A DNA stretch of 64,000 nucleotides from Nocardia huaxiensis (GTDB lineage: Bacteria > Actinomycetota > Actinomycetes > Mycobacteriales > Mycobacteriaceae): contig NZ_CP059399.1 of the NCBI RefSeq assembly GCF_013744875.1, forward strand, positions 5,332,001-5,396,000, given 5' to 3'. The notes below the pieces were generated by a model. That model had not been told where the DNA came from. It made no database searches and saw nothing but the letters and a program-made list of their open reading frames with translations. Shown here one piece after another: positions 38,656-47,661 of the stretch. Positions within the stretch are counted from its first letter, which is position 1. Each line of letters opens with the position of its first letter. The translations under genes and the position numbers were made by a program.

Positions 38656-38736
38656 TGAGGATGGTAACACCGCACCGCCCTCGAAATGCCTTGTATCGAA
38701 GCCGAATTCGGCGCTGCCCTAGAATTCACCGTCGAG

Positions 38737-39357
38737 ATGAACGCTGACCGCCGCACCCAAGCCGAACGCTCGGCCGCCGCCCGCGCTGCGGTCGTGCGCG
38801 CCGCACGAGAGCTGTTCGGGCAGTACGGATACGGCGGGGTGAGCACCATCGCGGTCGCCGCAGCCGCCGGAGTCAGCCGCGGCGCGCTCTATCACCAGTT
38901 CGGCGAGAAGCGCGACCTATTCGAAGCGGTCTTCGAGGACCTCGAACGCAGCCTGGTCCAGGTGATCGGTTCCGCCGTCGCGCAATCCGCCTCCGCCGAT
39001 CCGATCGCGAACCTGATCGTCGGCTGCCTGGCCTGGCTGCGGGCCTCCACCACCCCCGAGGTGCGGCGTATCGCCCTGCTCGACGCACCCGCCATCCTCG
39101 GCTGGAAACGCTGGCGCGAAATCGAATTGCGGCACACCATCGGCCTGGTCGAGACGGCCCTGGCCGGTGCCATCGCGGCCGGGCGGGTGCGGCCCCAGCC
39201 GGTGCGCCCGCTGGCGCTCATCGTCGTCGGCGCGCTCGACGAGGCGGCCCAGTACCTCGCCGACTCCGAAGACAGTCCCGAGAACACGGCGGCCGTGCGA
39301 GCCGTCATCGAACAACTCATCACCGGCCTCGCCATCGACGCGCACCCGCCCCACTGA
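38737..39357 (+). CDS. TetR/AcrR family transcriptional regulator
   Basis: A 206-residue regulator. The HTH covers about residues 13-60 (AVVRAARELFGQYGYGGVST and GVSRGALYHQFGEKRDLF), the classical TetR arrangement, with a TetR_C ligand domain. ATG 38737 is chosen over the ORF extension to 38686 since the HTH then begins at the usual distance. Likely represses the divergent SnoaL-like gene through the inverted repeat at 38633. Confidence 0.9.
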   Translation: MNADRRTQAERSAAARAAVVRAARELFGQYGYGGVSTIAVAAAAGVSRGALYHQFGEKRDLFEAVFEDLERSLVQVIGSAVAQSASADPIANLIVGCLAWLRASTTPEVRRIALLDAPAILGWKRWREIELRHTIGLVETALAGAIAAGRVRPQPVRPLALIVVGALDEAAQYLADSEDSPENTAAVRAVIEQLITGLAIDAHPPH

Positions 39358-39380
39358 ACGGTGGTCTGGGTCACTCGGGC

Positions 39381-39412
39381 TTGAATCTCCACCCGGGTGG
39401 AGTTCGTACGGT
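39381..39412 (+). promoter_or_regulatory. MerR-type promoter with 20-bp spacer
   Basis: A -35-like TTGAAT (39381-39386) and a -10-like TACGGT (39407-39412) are separated by 20 bp that contain a perfect 16-bp palindrome CTCCACCCGGGTGGAG (39387-39402). Long spacers with a central palindrome are the hallmark of promoters activated by MerR proteins. The gene at 39443 is directly downstream. No merR gene is adjacent. Confidence 0.7.
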
Positions 39413-39442
39413 TTCGGCACCGATCCCGAAGGAGCCGAAACC

Positions 39443-40087
39443 ATGTCCACCTCACCGCAGACCGAAGCCGTCTGGAATGCCGTTGCGAGCGAACGCGAAG
39501 CCCTCGCGGGAATGCTGGAGCAATTCGACGACAACGACTGGAATCACGACACCCTGTGCGCGGGCTGGCGCGTGCGCGACGTGGTCGCCCATCTGATTCA
39601 AGCCACCCACGCCACCCTGCCGTGGATCCTGCGCAATGTCGTGCGGGCACGCGGAAATCTCGGGAAAGGCGCGCACGAGACCGCCATCCGCTACGCCGAC
39701 AGCACGCCGTCGCGAACACTTCTCACCCAGCTGCGCGCGTGCGCGGATTCTCGTTTCACCCCCATCGGGACCACGCCGGAGGATCGATTGATGGATCTGC
39801 TCGTGCACATCCAGGACATCGCACTCCCCCTCGGCCTCGACCGGGAAATGCCCGTCGAGGCCGCGCGCACATCCGTCGATCGCGTCTGGACCATGGGCGC
39901 GCCGTTCCACGCGCGCAAGCATTTCGGTGATTACCGATTGATAGCCACCGACAGCGAATGGACCGCGGGCACCGGCGCGGTCATCGAAGGCACGACAGCC
40001 GATCTGCTCCTGCTGCTGACCGGCCGCACCGCGACCCGATACCGACTGCGGGGCCCGGGCGCGGATATCCTACCGGCAACGCGCTGA
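39443..40087 (+). CDS. Maleylpyruvate isomerase-fold (DinB-like, mycothiol-type) protein
   Basis: A 214-residue protein of the mycothiol-dependent maleylpyruvate isomerase/DinB-like group. It starts MSTSPQTEAVWNAVASEREA, has the N-terminal motif W-x-HDTLCAGWRVRDVVAHLI with the metal-type histidine, and DRLMDLLVHIQDIALPLG. The family includes mycothiol transferases and isomerases in Actinobacteria. AAGGAGC precedes ATG 39443. It follows a MerR-like promoter, suggesting induction by a drug or stress signal. Confidence 0.82.
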   Translation: MSTSPQTEAVWNAVASEREALAGMLEQFDDNDWNHDTLCAGWRVRDVVAHLIQATHATLPWILRNVVRARGNLGKGAHETAIRYADSTPSRTLLTQLRACADSRFTPIGTTPEDRLMDLLVHIQDIALPLGLDREMPVEAARTSVDRVWTMGAPFHARKHFGDYRLIATDSEWTAGTGAVIEGTTADLLLLLTGRTATRYRLRGPGADILPATR

Positions 40088-40098
40088 CCAGCGCTTCG

Positions 40099-40377
40099 TC
40101 AATCGGAACGGCGAATTCCTGTCGAACCGTGACGCTGACGGACGCGAATCAACGACGATTCCGGCTCCGCCTGCGCACCCAGCGACGGGAAGTTCCAGCC
40201 ATTGCGGCGGCATAGCTCGAGTAGAAAGGCGCGGCGCCCACAGCATTCCGCGGTGTCGCCGTCGCCTTCGAGGCAGTGGCGATGCGTCCAGAGCATGGAC
40301 TCGACTGTGCCGGCGTGCTCCATGGCTTTGTGGAACTCGCCGCGATCGTGTCTCAGTACGGATGGTTCAAAAGTCAT
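40099..40377 (-). CDS. Possible small Cys/His-containing hypothetical protein
   Basis: A 92-residue reading frame on the minus strand in the otherwise empty 485-base gap 40088-40572. It has a HRHCLEGDGDTAECCGRRAF segment with two His and three Cys, then a LLELCRRNGW helix. Codon third positions are mostly but not strongly GC. No family recognised; it could be a chance ORF, and a plus-strand frame overlaps it. No good ribosome site is visible. The remainder of the gap holds only the promoter of the next gene. Confidence 0.35.
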   Translation of the reverse strand: MTFEPSVLRHDRGEFHKAMEHAGTVESMLWTHRHCLEGDGDTAECCGRRAFLLELCRRNGWNFPSLGAQAEPESSLIRVRQRHGSTGIRRSD

Positions 40378-40572
40378 CAGTATTCACGCTGCCCGGTGCC
40401 GGCCCCGATCTCATCATCCCATACTCGCGTTCGCATGCCTGCGTTACAGCGGTTGCGTTGATACATCAATCGTCCGCACTTGGGAAGATTCGTTGGGCCT
40501 CAATGTCTTCCATATGATCTCAGGCAGGCGGCCACCTGTCTCGGGGCCGACCTACCGAAAGGAAGAATCGTC

Positions 40573-41469
40573 ATGACGAATGAGAGGCCGACCGTGGCCG
40601 TGCTGGGACCGGGCGGAGTGGGCGGACTGCTGGCCGCCCTGCTCGTGCGGGCCGGGCACCGGGTGATCTGCCTGGCCGCAGAGCCTACGGCGCAGACACT
40701 GGCCGCGCAGGGAATTCGGGTGCGCAGCGGGCAGTTCGGGGAATTCGCGGTGCCGGTCGAGGCCGATACCGTGCTGCGGGAACCGGTGGACGCCTGCCTG
40801 GTGGCGGTCAAGCAGACCGCACTGGCGGACAGCCTCGCGCGCGTCCCGGCCGAGGCGCTCGGCGACGGGTTGATTGTTCCGCTGCTGAACGGGGTCGAAC
40901 ATCCGGGTCTGCTGCGGTCCCGGTATCGGCCGGATCGGGTGGCGCCCGGCATCATTCGCGTGGAATCCACGCGGGTGGCGCCGGGGGTGATCGAGCACGG
41001 CAGCGCATTCGTCGACATCGATCTGACCGGCGATGCGGTGCCGAAGGAACGACTGGTGGCCTTGGAGTCGGCGTTTACCGCAGCCGGTGTCACCACGCGC
41101 ATCCTGGCCGACGAGACGGCGGCGCTGTGGGCCAAACTGTCGTTCCTGGCCCCGTTCGCCCTGTTGACCACGCGATACGCACTTCCCTTGGGCGAGGTGC
41201 GGATTCAGCATCGAGATGAGCTGACCGCCCTGGTCGCGGAGGTCGGGGCGGTGAGCCGCGCGAGCGGCGGTCCCGACGACTCCGCTCAGGTGCTGGCCCG
41301 CTACGACTCGTTCGCACCGCAGGCGAAGTCGTCGATGCAGCGTGATGCCGAGGCGGGACGGGCGCTGGAATTGGAGGCGATCGGCGGCGCGGTGCTGCGT
41401 GCGGGTGCTCGTCACGGAGTTCCGACGCCGGTGACCGCGCGCCTGGTGACCGAGTTGCGGGCCTGCTGA
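40573..41469 (+). CDS. Ketopantoate reductase (PanE/ApbA)-family protein
   Basis: A 298-residue NADPH-dependent reductase-like protein. The N-terminal Rossmann motif is VAVLGPGGVGGLLAALL; the DACLVAVKQTAL segment with Lys and the PLLNGVEH segment match PanE, and the C-terminal domain has SSMQRDAEAGRALELEAIGG. True ketopantoate reductase (pantothenate synthesis) or a paralogue is possible; no pan genes are nearby. GAAAGGAAG precedes ATG 40573. Confidence 0.83.
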   Translation: MTNERPTVAVLGPGGVGGLLAALLVRAGHRVICLAAEPTAQTLAAQGIRVRSGQFGEFAVPVEADTVLREPVDACLVAVKQTALADSLARVPAEALGDGLIVPLLNGVEHPGLLRSRYRPDRVAPGIIRVESTRVAPGVIEHGSAFVDIDLTGDAVPKERLVALESAFTAAGVTTRILADETAALWAKLSFLAPFALLTTRYALPLGEVRIQHRDELTALVAEVGAVSRASGGPDDSAQVLARYDSFAPQAKSSMQRDAEAGRALELEAIGGAVLRAGARHGVPTPVTARLVTELRAC

Positions 41470-41489
41470 ACCCGTTCTCCCCCAAGCCC

Positions 41490-41517
41490 GGCGGGGCTCC
41501 CGGACAGGAGCCCCGCC
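41490..41517. terminator. Bidirectional hairpin between convergent genes
   Basis: A perfect 11-bp stem (GGCGGGGCTCC and its complement) with the six-base loop CGGACA, placed 20 bases after the PanE-like stop and eight bases before the epoxide hydrolase stop. Confidence 0.8.
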
Positions 41518-41525
41518 GTCACCCG

Positions 41526-42662
41526 TTACCGCAGCTTGCGGAAGAACTCCCGCACATCGGCGGTGAGCAGATCCGGTGTCTCCATGGCCGCGAAATGCCC
41601 ACCTCGATCGAACTCCGACCAGTGCACGACGGTGTTCTGTTTCTCGGCGATCCCGCGAATCACGCTGCCGCCGGGGAAGACCGCCACACCGGTCGGTACG
41701 CCCGAATTGGGAAGATCCGCACCCCACTGCTCGGATTCCTTGTACAACCGCATGGAAGATCCGGCCGTATCGGTGAACCACAGCACCGACAGATTGGTCA
41801 GCAGCATGTCCCGATCGATCGAATCATCGGGCCGCGCGGCCGACGGATCGCAGAAGGTGTGCACGACATCCACGATCCAGGCCAGCATCCCCGCCGGCGA
41901 ATCCGACATGGCGGGCGCGAGGGTCTGCGGGCGCGTGGAATGCATTCCGGCGTATCCGGAGGTCTCGTTGCTGCTCCAATCCTGGAGCGCCGCAAGCTTC
42001 TCCTGATCGCTCGCGCTGTACCCGGAACCGTCGTCGTCCCAGGCCGGAATGGTGATGGGGTCGTTGAGATGCACGCCCGCCACATGCGCGGTGTCGATGC
42101 GGCCCAGCTGCGGGGCCACGAACGATCCGGCATCACCACCCTGCGCGCCGTAGCGCTCGTATCCCAGCTCGGCCATGAGCTCGGCGATCAACTCCGCACC
42201 GCGCTCGGTGGCCGCCACCCCGCGCGTCTGCGTCGGCCCGGAGAACCCGCAGCCCGGCAGGCTCGGAATGACCAGATGGAAGGCGTCTTCCGGATCTCCG
42301 CCATGGGCGCGCGGATCGGTCAGCGGCCCGATCATCTCGGTGAAATCCTCGAACGGCCAGCCGTGAATCAGGACCAGCGGCAGAGCATTCGGCTCCGGGG
42401 AGCGCACGTGCAGGAAGTGCAGGCGCTGCCCCTCGATCTCGGCGACGAACTGCGGCAGGCGATTCCAGGCCGCCTCGTGCGTCCGCCAGTCGTAGGTGGT
42501 GCGCCAGTAGTCGGCCAGTTCGCGAACGTAGCTGGTCGGAATGCCGTAGTCCCAGCCGACACCGGGCAGCTCGGACGGCCAGCGCGTGGCGGCGAGACGC
42601 TGGTTCAGATCGTCGATCTCGTGCTGCGGGATGTCGATTCGGAATGGCGCGATAGTCGTCAT
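41526..42662 (-). CDS. Epoxide hydrolase (alpha/beta hydrolase with EHN domain)
   Basis: A 378-residue protein. The N-terminal EHN-type segment ([20 protein letters not shown] and [14 protein letters not shown]) is followed by the catalytic domain: [15 protein letters not shown], nucleophile Asp in [10 protein letters not shown], and the C-terminal [16 protein letters not shown] with the histidine. It hydrolyses epoxides to diols; the natural substrate is not known. Divergent from a WYL-type regulator, with a CTTAGG/CCTAAG repeat between. Confidence 0.9.
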   Translation of the reverse strand: MTTIAPFRIDIPQHEIDDLNQRLAATRWPSELPGVGWDYGIPTSYVRELADYWRTTYDWRTHEAAWNRLPQFVAEIEGQRLHFLHVRSPEPNALPLVLIHGWPFEDFTEMIGPLTDPRAHGGDPEDAFHLVIPSLPGCGFSGPTQTRGVAATERGAELIAELMAELGYERYGAQGGDAGSFVAPQLGRIDTAHVAGVHLNDPITIPAWDDDGSGYSASDQEKLAALQDWSSNETSGYAGMHSTRPQTLAPAMSDSPAGMLAWIVDVVHTFCDPSAARPDDSIDRDMLLTNLSVLWFTDTAGSSMRLYKESEQWGADLPNSGVPTGVAVFPGGSVIRGIAEKQNTVVHWSEFDRGGHFAAMETPDLLTADVREFFRKLR

Positions 42663-42681
42663 ATGTCCACGGTAGAAAGCC

Positions 42682-42704
42682 CTTAGGCCAACTTCCGTCC
42701 TAAG
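42682..42704. promoter_or_regulatory. Inverted repeat between epoxide hydrolase and WYL regulator
   Basis: CTTAGG-N11-CCTAAG in the 61-base divergent promoter region. A site for the adjacent regulator is plausible. Confidence 0.5.
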
Positions 42705-42723
42705 CAGATGGCAGTCTGGGGAC

Positions 42724-43683
42724 ATGCTCGAAACCTCCGCCCGCCTGCTGCGACTGCTGTCGCTGCTGCAGACTCACCGCGACTGGTCCGGCGGCGAACT
42801 GGCCGACCGCCTGGGCGTCAGCACCCGCACCGTCCGTCGCGACGTCGACCGGTTGCGCGAGCTCGGCTATCCCGTCGATGCCGTGCAGGGCACCGCGGGC
42901 TATCGACTGGCAGCCGGTGCCACACTGCCACCACTGCTCCTCGACGACGAAGAGGCCCTCGCGGTCGCGGTCGGCCTGCGCACCACCACCGGCGGCACCG
43001 TCACCGGCATCGAGGAGGCGTCGTTGCGGGCGCTGGCCAAACTCGAACAGGTGCTGCCTTCGCGGCTGCGGCATCGGTTGCAGGCACTGCAACGAGCGAT
43101 GGTCCGGGTCGAGCCGAACGCGCCACGCATCGATCCCGAAGTGCTCATCGCCCTGTCCGACGCCTGCCATCGCCGCGAACGGCTGCGCTTCGACTACACG
43201 AATCACGCGGGCCGCCAATCTCGTAGGGAGGTCGAACCGCAGGCGGTGGTGAATTTCAGCCGGCACTGGTATCTGGTGGCCTGGGATCCGGCGGCCGCGG
43301 ATTGGCGCAGCTATCGCGTGGATCGGCTGCACCCGCGCATTCCGACCGGTCCGCGCTTCCCGCCGCGGGAACCGCCCGACGGCGATGTCGTCACCTACCT
43401 GTCGAATCGGCTGTCCACCGACGCCTGGCCGTATCGCGCCACCGTCACCCTGCACCGCTCGGCCGCCGAACTGGCCGAACGCATCTGGTCCGGCATGGGA
43501 GTGCTGGAAGCCGTGGACGAGCACAGCTGTCTGCTGCACGTGGGCGCGGATTCGCCGTGGGCGCTGTCGTGGATGATCACCTCCATCGACACCGACTTCA
43601 CGGTCACCGAGCCCCCGGAACTTGTCGCCGAGATCGAGAATCTGGCGCGCCGGTGCGCACAGGCGGTGGCCGGTCCCCGCTGA
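42724..43683 (+). CDS. HTH/WYL-domain transcriptional regulator
   Basis: A 319-residue YafY-type regulator. The N-terminal HTH_11-type domain is residues ~5-60 ([19 protein letters not shown] and [20 protein letters not shown]). The WYL ligand-binding domain follows, with [23 protein letters not shown] near residues 180-205, and a C-terminal WCX extension. Divergent genes under such regulators are often epoxide hydrolases or other detoxifying enzymes. Confidence 0.9.
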   Translation: MLETSARLLRLLSLLQTHRDWSGGELADRLGVSTRTVRRDVDRLRELGYPVDAVQGTAGYRLAAGATLPPLLLDDEEALAVAVGLRTTTGGTVTGIEEASLRALAKLEQVLPSRLRHRLQALQRAMVRVEPNAPRIDPEVLIALSDACHRRERLRFDYTNHAGRQSRREVEPQAVVNFSRHWYLVAWDPAAADWRSYRVDRLHPRIPTGPRFPPREPPDGDVVTYLSNRLSTDAWPYRATVTLHRSAAELAERIWSGMGVLEAVDEHSCLLHVGADSPWALSWMITSIDTDFTVTEPPELVAEIENLARRCAQAVAGPR

Positions 43684-43791
43684 CGCGCCCCGCTCGGGAT
43701 GACCGCATTTCTCGGTCTCGGGAGCACCCCCGCGATCTACGCTGGTACACAAGCGTTCCGCCGCCGCGACCCCCGCGAAGGGATCTCCCCC

Positions 43792-45120
43792 GTGACCACC
43801 GCACTTCCGCCCGGTCCCGCACTGCCCCGGTTCCTGCAGACCGTCATGTACGCGAAATACCGTGGGCTACTGCTCGATCGGGCCCAACGCCGCTACGGCG
43901 ACACCTTCACCCTGCGCATGGTGGCACCGTATGCAGAACAGGTCGTGATCTTCACCCGGCCCGAGCACATTCGCGAGATCTTCGCCGCCGACCCCGCGGA
44001 TCTGCATGCGGGCGAAGGCAATCGCCTGCTCGTGCACATCATGGGCGAACATTCGCTGCTGCTCACCGACGAGGCCGAGCACGCCCGCGCCCGCCGGCTG
44101 CTCATGCCCGCCTTCGCCGGTTCCTCCCTGCGCGGCTACCGCACCCTGGTGGAGGCCATCGCCAAGGCGCACGTGGACCGCTGGCCAACCGGCACCACCG
44201 TGCACACCCTGGATCGCATGAACGAGCTGACACTCGATGTCATCATGCAGGTCGTGTTCGGCCTCACCGACGAATACCGGCGCAGCGCCCTCGCACCCCG
44301 GCTGCGCCGCATCGTCAATGTCAACCCGCTCATCTTCTTCGGCTGGAAATATCCTCGCCTCGAGCAGTACGGCCCGTGGAAGCGCTTCCGCGCCAATCAA
44401 ACCGCCATCAGCGACCTGCTCTACGCCGAGATCGCCGAACGCCGCGCCCACCCCGACCTGGACCAGCGCGCCGACGTGCTGTCCCGGCTGCTGGCCGTCG
44501 GCTCCGGCGACCACCCCACCGACACCCCGCTCACGGATGCCGAACTCCGCGACCAGCTCATCACCCTGCTGCTGGCCGGCCACGAGACCACCGCCTCGGC
44601 CCTGTCCTGGGCCTGCCACGAACTGGCCGCCCACCCCGACCTCCAGCACACCGCGCGCCGCGCCGCCCACGACGGCGACGACAAATACCTGGAAGCGGTC
44701 CTGAAGGAGGCCATGCGCCACCGCACCGTCATCGCCGCCACCGGCCGAAAACTGACCCGCGACATGCGGATCGGCGGCCTCGACCTCCCGTGCGGCACCA
44801 TCGTCTCCACCTCCATCCTGCTGGCCCACCGCAATCCCGCCACCTACCCCGACGCCACCGTCTTCCGCCCCGACCGCTTCCTGGACGGCTCGGTGGCGCC
44901 CAACACCTGGCTGCCCTTCGGCGGTGGCGTGCGCCGCTGCCTCGGCGCCGGGTTCTCGCTCATGGAAGGCATCGCGGTGCTGCGGGAAATCCTCACCCGC
45001 CACACCCTTTCGCTGCCGCCCGATGCCCGCCCCGAACACTCCCGCATTCGCAACATCACCCATGTCCCCGCCCACGGCGCCCCGATCCGGCTCACCCCCA
45101 ACGACTCCCTCGTGAGCTGA
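43792..45120 (+). CDS. Cytochrome P450
   Basis: A 442-residue monooxygenase. The oxygen-activating I-helix is AGHETTAS (residues 262-269), the K-helix E-x-x-R is in LKEAMRHRTV, and the haem loop FGGGVRRCLGAGF places the axial ligand at Cys383. It has no membrane anchor, as usual for bacterial P450s, and resembles the mycobacterial CYP135/CYP138 group. GTG 43792 with GAAGGG upstream is preferred over ATG 43699. No ferredoxin gene is adjacent; the substrate is unknown. Confidence 0.92.
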   Translation: MTTALPPGPALPRFLQTVMYAKYRGLLLDRAQRRYGDTFTLRMVAPYAEQVVIFTRPEHIREIFAADPADLHAGEGNRLLVHIMGEHSLLLTDEAEHARARRLLMPAFAGSSLRGYRTLVEAIAKAHVDRWPTGTTVHTLDRMNELTLDVIMQVVFGLTDEYRRSALAPRLRRIVNVNPLIFFGWKYPRLEQYGPWKRFRANQTAISDLLYAEIAERRAHPDLDQRADVLSRLLAVGSGDHPTDTPLTDAELRDQLITLLLAGHETTASALSWACHELAAHPDLQHTARRAAHDGDDKYLEAVLKEAMRHRTVIAATGRKLTRDMRIGGLDLPCGTIVSTSILLAHRNPATYPDATVFRPDRFLDGSVAPNTWLPFGGGVRRCLGAGFSLMEGIAVLREILTRHTLSLPPDARPEHSRIRNITHVPAHGAPIRLTPNDSLVS

Positions 45121-45171
45121 CGGGGTTACGATCCGCCGCACATATCGGATTCGGTCGAGGGGGGACACACC

Positions 45172-45576
45172 GTGTTCAAACCTGGTGTGGCTGTTGTTAT
45201 CACTATTGCCGCCGCAATCGCGCTGGCGGGCTGTGCGAAGGAGGCGGACTCGTCAGGCCCGGTCACGGCCTCCACGGCCGTCTCCCTATCCGGTGCGGCC
45301 ACGACGCCCGCGGCAGCCACCAGCACCCTTCCCGGCGGCGTACCCGCCGACCCGACGGCGCTGCGCGCGAAGACCTGCAAGGATTGGATCGACTTCTTCA
45401 CCGCCGCCAAAGTGTCCGCCCCGCAACTGGATCCGAACTGGACCCCCGACTTCGCGGTCAAGGGCATCGTGAAGGAAATGGGCGAATCCCCTGATTTCTC
45501 CGCCATGTCCAAGGCTCAGCAGGACGCCGTCGTGGCAGGCGTAGGCGACGCCGCCAAGGGCGCCTGCACCAGCTAG
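45172..45576 (+). CDS. Putative lipoprotein
   Basis: A 134-residue exported protein. Signal peptide with lipobox IALAGC, lipidated Cys21; then a Ser/Thr/Ala-rich linker (TASTAVSLSGAATTPAAAT) and a small domain with two cysteines (TCKDWIDFF and KGACTS) that could form a disulphide. No family recognised. 51 bases downstream of the P450. Confidence 0.75.
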   Translation: MFKPGVAVVITIAAAIALAGCAKEADSSGPVTASTAVSLSGAATTPAAATSTLPGGVPADPTALRAKTCKDWIDFFTAAKVSAPQLDPNWTPDFAVKGIVKEMGESPDFSAMSKAQQDAVVAGVGDAAKGACTS

Positions 45577-45588
45577 CGAATCCCCGCC

Positions 45589-46416
45589 ATGACCGCGTCC
45601 GCGCCACAGCCTCCGCACTACACCCTGCCCAACGAATGGGACCTCGCCGACGAACGCCTCGCCCTGCTCGGCGCGGCCTACGACCCCGAAAGCATCGCGC
45701 TCGCACAGCGATTGGGCGTCGGCCCGGGCTGGCGCTGCCTGGAAGCCGGAGCCGGCGGCGGCTCCTTCGCCCGATGGCTGTGCGACGCCACCCTGCCGGG
45801 CGGCCGAGTCCTCGCCGTGGATGCCGACCCCCGCCACCTGACCGACCTCCCCGACCTCGGCGGCGAAACAGCCCGCATCGATCTGGTCACCGGCGAACTC
45901 CCCGAATCCGCCTTCGATTTCGTCCACACCCGCTTCGTCCTGCTGCACATCGCCCAGCGCGATATCGTGCTGCGACGCCTGATCCGCGCACTGGCCCCGG
46001 GCGGCCTGCTCCTGCTCGAGGAAGGCGACGGACTCGGCGTCCACCACGAAATGCCAGGCGCATTCGGCGAAGTCTGGCGAGCCTTCGCCCGCGCCACCGA
46101 AGCCGCCGGCGCGAACCAATCCTGGGCCCGAAACCTACCCGCCCACCTGCAATCACTCGGCCTCACCGACATCCACGCCGAAGCGACCATCCCCATGTTC
46201 CGCGGCGCATCCCCGCCGGCACGCATGTGGCGCCTCACCTGGACGAAATCAACCGAAACCCTGATGGCACAAGGACTCTCACCCACCGTCATCGCCGCCG
46301 CCCAAGCCGAACTGAACGACCACCAGCGCTGGTTCCACGCCCCGCCCACAGTCCGGGTCTGGGCCCGAGCCGCCCGCACGAACGAGCCTGGAACTAACCC
46401 CACAGTGCGCCCGTAA
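45589..46416 (+). CDS. Class I SAM-dependent methyltransferase
   Basis: A 275-residue Rossmann-fold methyltransferase. The SAM-binding motif I is CLEAGAGGGSFARWL near residue 48; motif II is VLAVDADP; FDFVHTRFVLLHI and the LAPGGLLLLEEGD strand follow. It is 12 bases after the lipoprotein gene and may be co-transcribed. The last 23 bases overlap the convergent BKACE gene. Substrate unknown. Confidence 0.88.
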   Translation: MTASAPQPPHYTLPNEWDLADERLALLGAAYDPESIALAQRLGVGPGWRCLEAGAGGGSFARWLCDATLPGGRVLAVDADPRHLTDLPDLGGETARIDLVTGELPESAFDFVHTRFVLLHIAQRDIVLRRLIRALAPGGLLLLEEGDGLGVHHEMPGAFGEVWRAFARATEAAGANQSWARNLPAHLQSLGLTDIHAEATIPMFRGASPPARMWRLTWTKSTETLMAQGLSPTVIAAAQAELNDHQRWFHAPPTVRVWARAARTNEPGTNPTVRP

Positions 46417-47266
46417 CCTCGCCCACCCCGGCCGGAGGACGACCGAGCCGCACACCCAACTCGGCCGCCCCCGCCACCAACTCTTCGTTGGTTGGCTGCC
46501 CGGCCCCCGCGTAATCCTCGAGGCCGACTCGAACATGGCCACCCGCGCGCACGGCCGCCTCAGCGAGCCCCGAGCCGAGCACGTCTCCCCACGGCACTCC
46601 CACCATCCAGGGAAGTCCTGTGCCGCTGAGCATTTCGACGTAGGCATCGAGACCGGCCCGCGTCGGCGGCAGACCGAACAGTGCCGCTTCTCCCCCGAAA
46701 TACAACTGGATCTTCGTCCGCTCCGGCAGCCGCCCCGCCCTGTGATGCGCGAGCGTGAGCCGCAGGAATCCCGGCTCGAAGATCGACACATGCAGTGGCA
46801 GATCGGCCTCACGACACCAGCCGAATATCCAGTCGACATCGTCGGCCGAATTACCGAAGGCGGGCAATGGCATCGGTCCTCCGGGGCTGTCGAACGCCAG
46901 CGCGAGGCATCCCGCATCGGCAGTGGTCATGGTCAGGGCACCGCGTCGATGCAGTTCGGCGATATGTGAGAAGCGATCACTGATCGCGCACGACCGCTCA
47001 CCGGATGTCGTCGGGTGCATCAGCAGCCCGGGATGGTGCGCCCAGATCCTGCTCCACGCTTCGTGGTAGGGATGGACCGAATGCACGCTGGGCTCACCGA
47101 CATTCGGCTCGTCATTGTGGTGGTGCACGATGGACGCACCGGCCTCGACACAGGCGAGCGCCGTCGCGACAATCTCCTCCACCGACCGAGGCACATTCGG
47201 ATTGACATCCTTCGACATCGACCCATTGATCGCGGCCTCGATCACCAACGGCCCACCTGAACTCAC
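46394..47266 (-). CDS. BKACE-family (3-keto-5-aminohexanoate cleavage enzyme-like) protein
   Basis: A 290-residue TIM-barrel, zinc-dependent C-C lyase that typically condenses a beta-keto acid with acetyl-CoA. Family marks: VIEAAINGSMSKDVNPNVP, SIVHHHNDEP (zinc histidines), HVRVGLEDYAG near the end and the catalytic-type Arg/Glu residues. Substrate cannot be assigned. GTG 47266 gives the normal N-terminus. It is alone, without lysine-degradation genes beside it. Confidence 0.85.
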   Translation of the reverse strand: MSSGGPLVIEAAINGSMSKDVNPNVPRSVEEIVATALACVEAGASIVHHHNDEPNVGEPSVHSVHPYHEAWSRIWAHHPGLLMHPTTSGERSCAISDRFSHIAELHRRGALTMTTADAGCLALAFDSPGGPMPLPAFGNSADDVDWIFGWCREADLPLHVSIFEPGFLRLTLAHHRAGRLPERTKIQLYFGGEAALFGLPPTRAGLDAYVEMLSGTGLPWMVGVPWGDVLGSGLAEAAVRAGGHVRVGLEDYAGAGQPTNEELVAGAAELGVRLGRPPAGVGEVTGALWG

Positions 47267-47385
47267 GCGCCCCCCAGATTCCGGTTACCCACGGGCGCAA
47301 GCATTATGGGAATCGAAGCAGCGTGCAAGACCGCCGTTCAGGCGTCGTTTCTGGAAGCTGATACCGCGCTGAGCTTGCATGAGAC

Positions 47386-47661
47386 GTGCTGTCACAGTGC
47401 AAGGAGGTTGCGGAGCAGATGGGCATCGAGCTGTCCGCATTCGTCGAGTCGGCACTACGCGACAAACTGCTGGCCAACTCGGCTCGGATTGCCGCCGACT
47501 ACGAACGCGCGCAAGGCCGGGAAATTGCCGAGCATTTTGCTGCGGCCGAGGGTCACGGGTGGGCGGGGTCGGTGGGGCGGAGCCAGCGGTGCAGTGCAGC
47601 GTGGAGGGCCTGTCGGTCCGCTGCGTCGGGGTGGGGGGATGCGGTGGCCCAGGCGACGTAG
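47386..47661 (+). CDS. Antitoxin-like fragment (uncertain)
   Basis: A 91-residue frame whose first ~57 residues look like the C-terminal part of a VapB/RHH-type antitoxin (CKEVAEQMGIELSAFVESAL, then EIAEHFAAAEGH). The tail after residue 60 runs antisense into the FAD monooxygenase gene, overlapping it by 109 bases, and is Arg/Ala rich, so the original end is probably lost. An alternative start is ATG 47419, preceded by AAGGAGG. No toxin gene lies next to it, so it is likely a relic. Confidence 0.4.
   Translation: MLSQCKEVAEQMGIELSAFVESALRDKLLANSARIAADYERAQGREIAEHFAAAEGHGWAGSVGRSQRCSAAWRACRSAASGWGDAVAQAT

Noticed and set aside
43302..45494. 730-codon frame across WYL regulator and P450 on the plus strand
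   Set aside because: Out of frame with both recognised genes, Arg/Pro-rich, no domain.
43792..46416. P450, lipoprotein and methyltransferase read as a biosynthetic gene cluster
   Set aside because: No core synthase, transporter or tailoring set accompanies them; adjacency alone is not enough.
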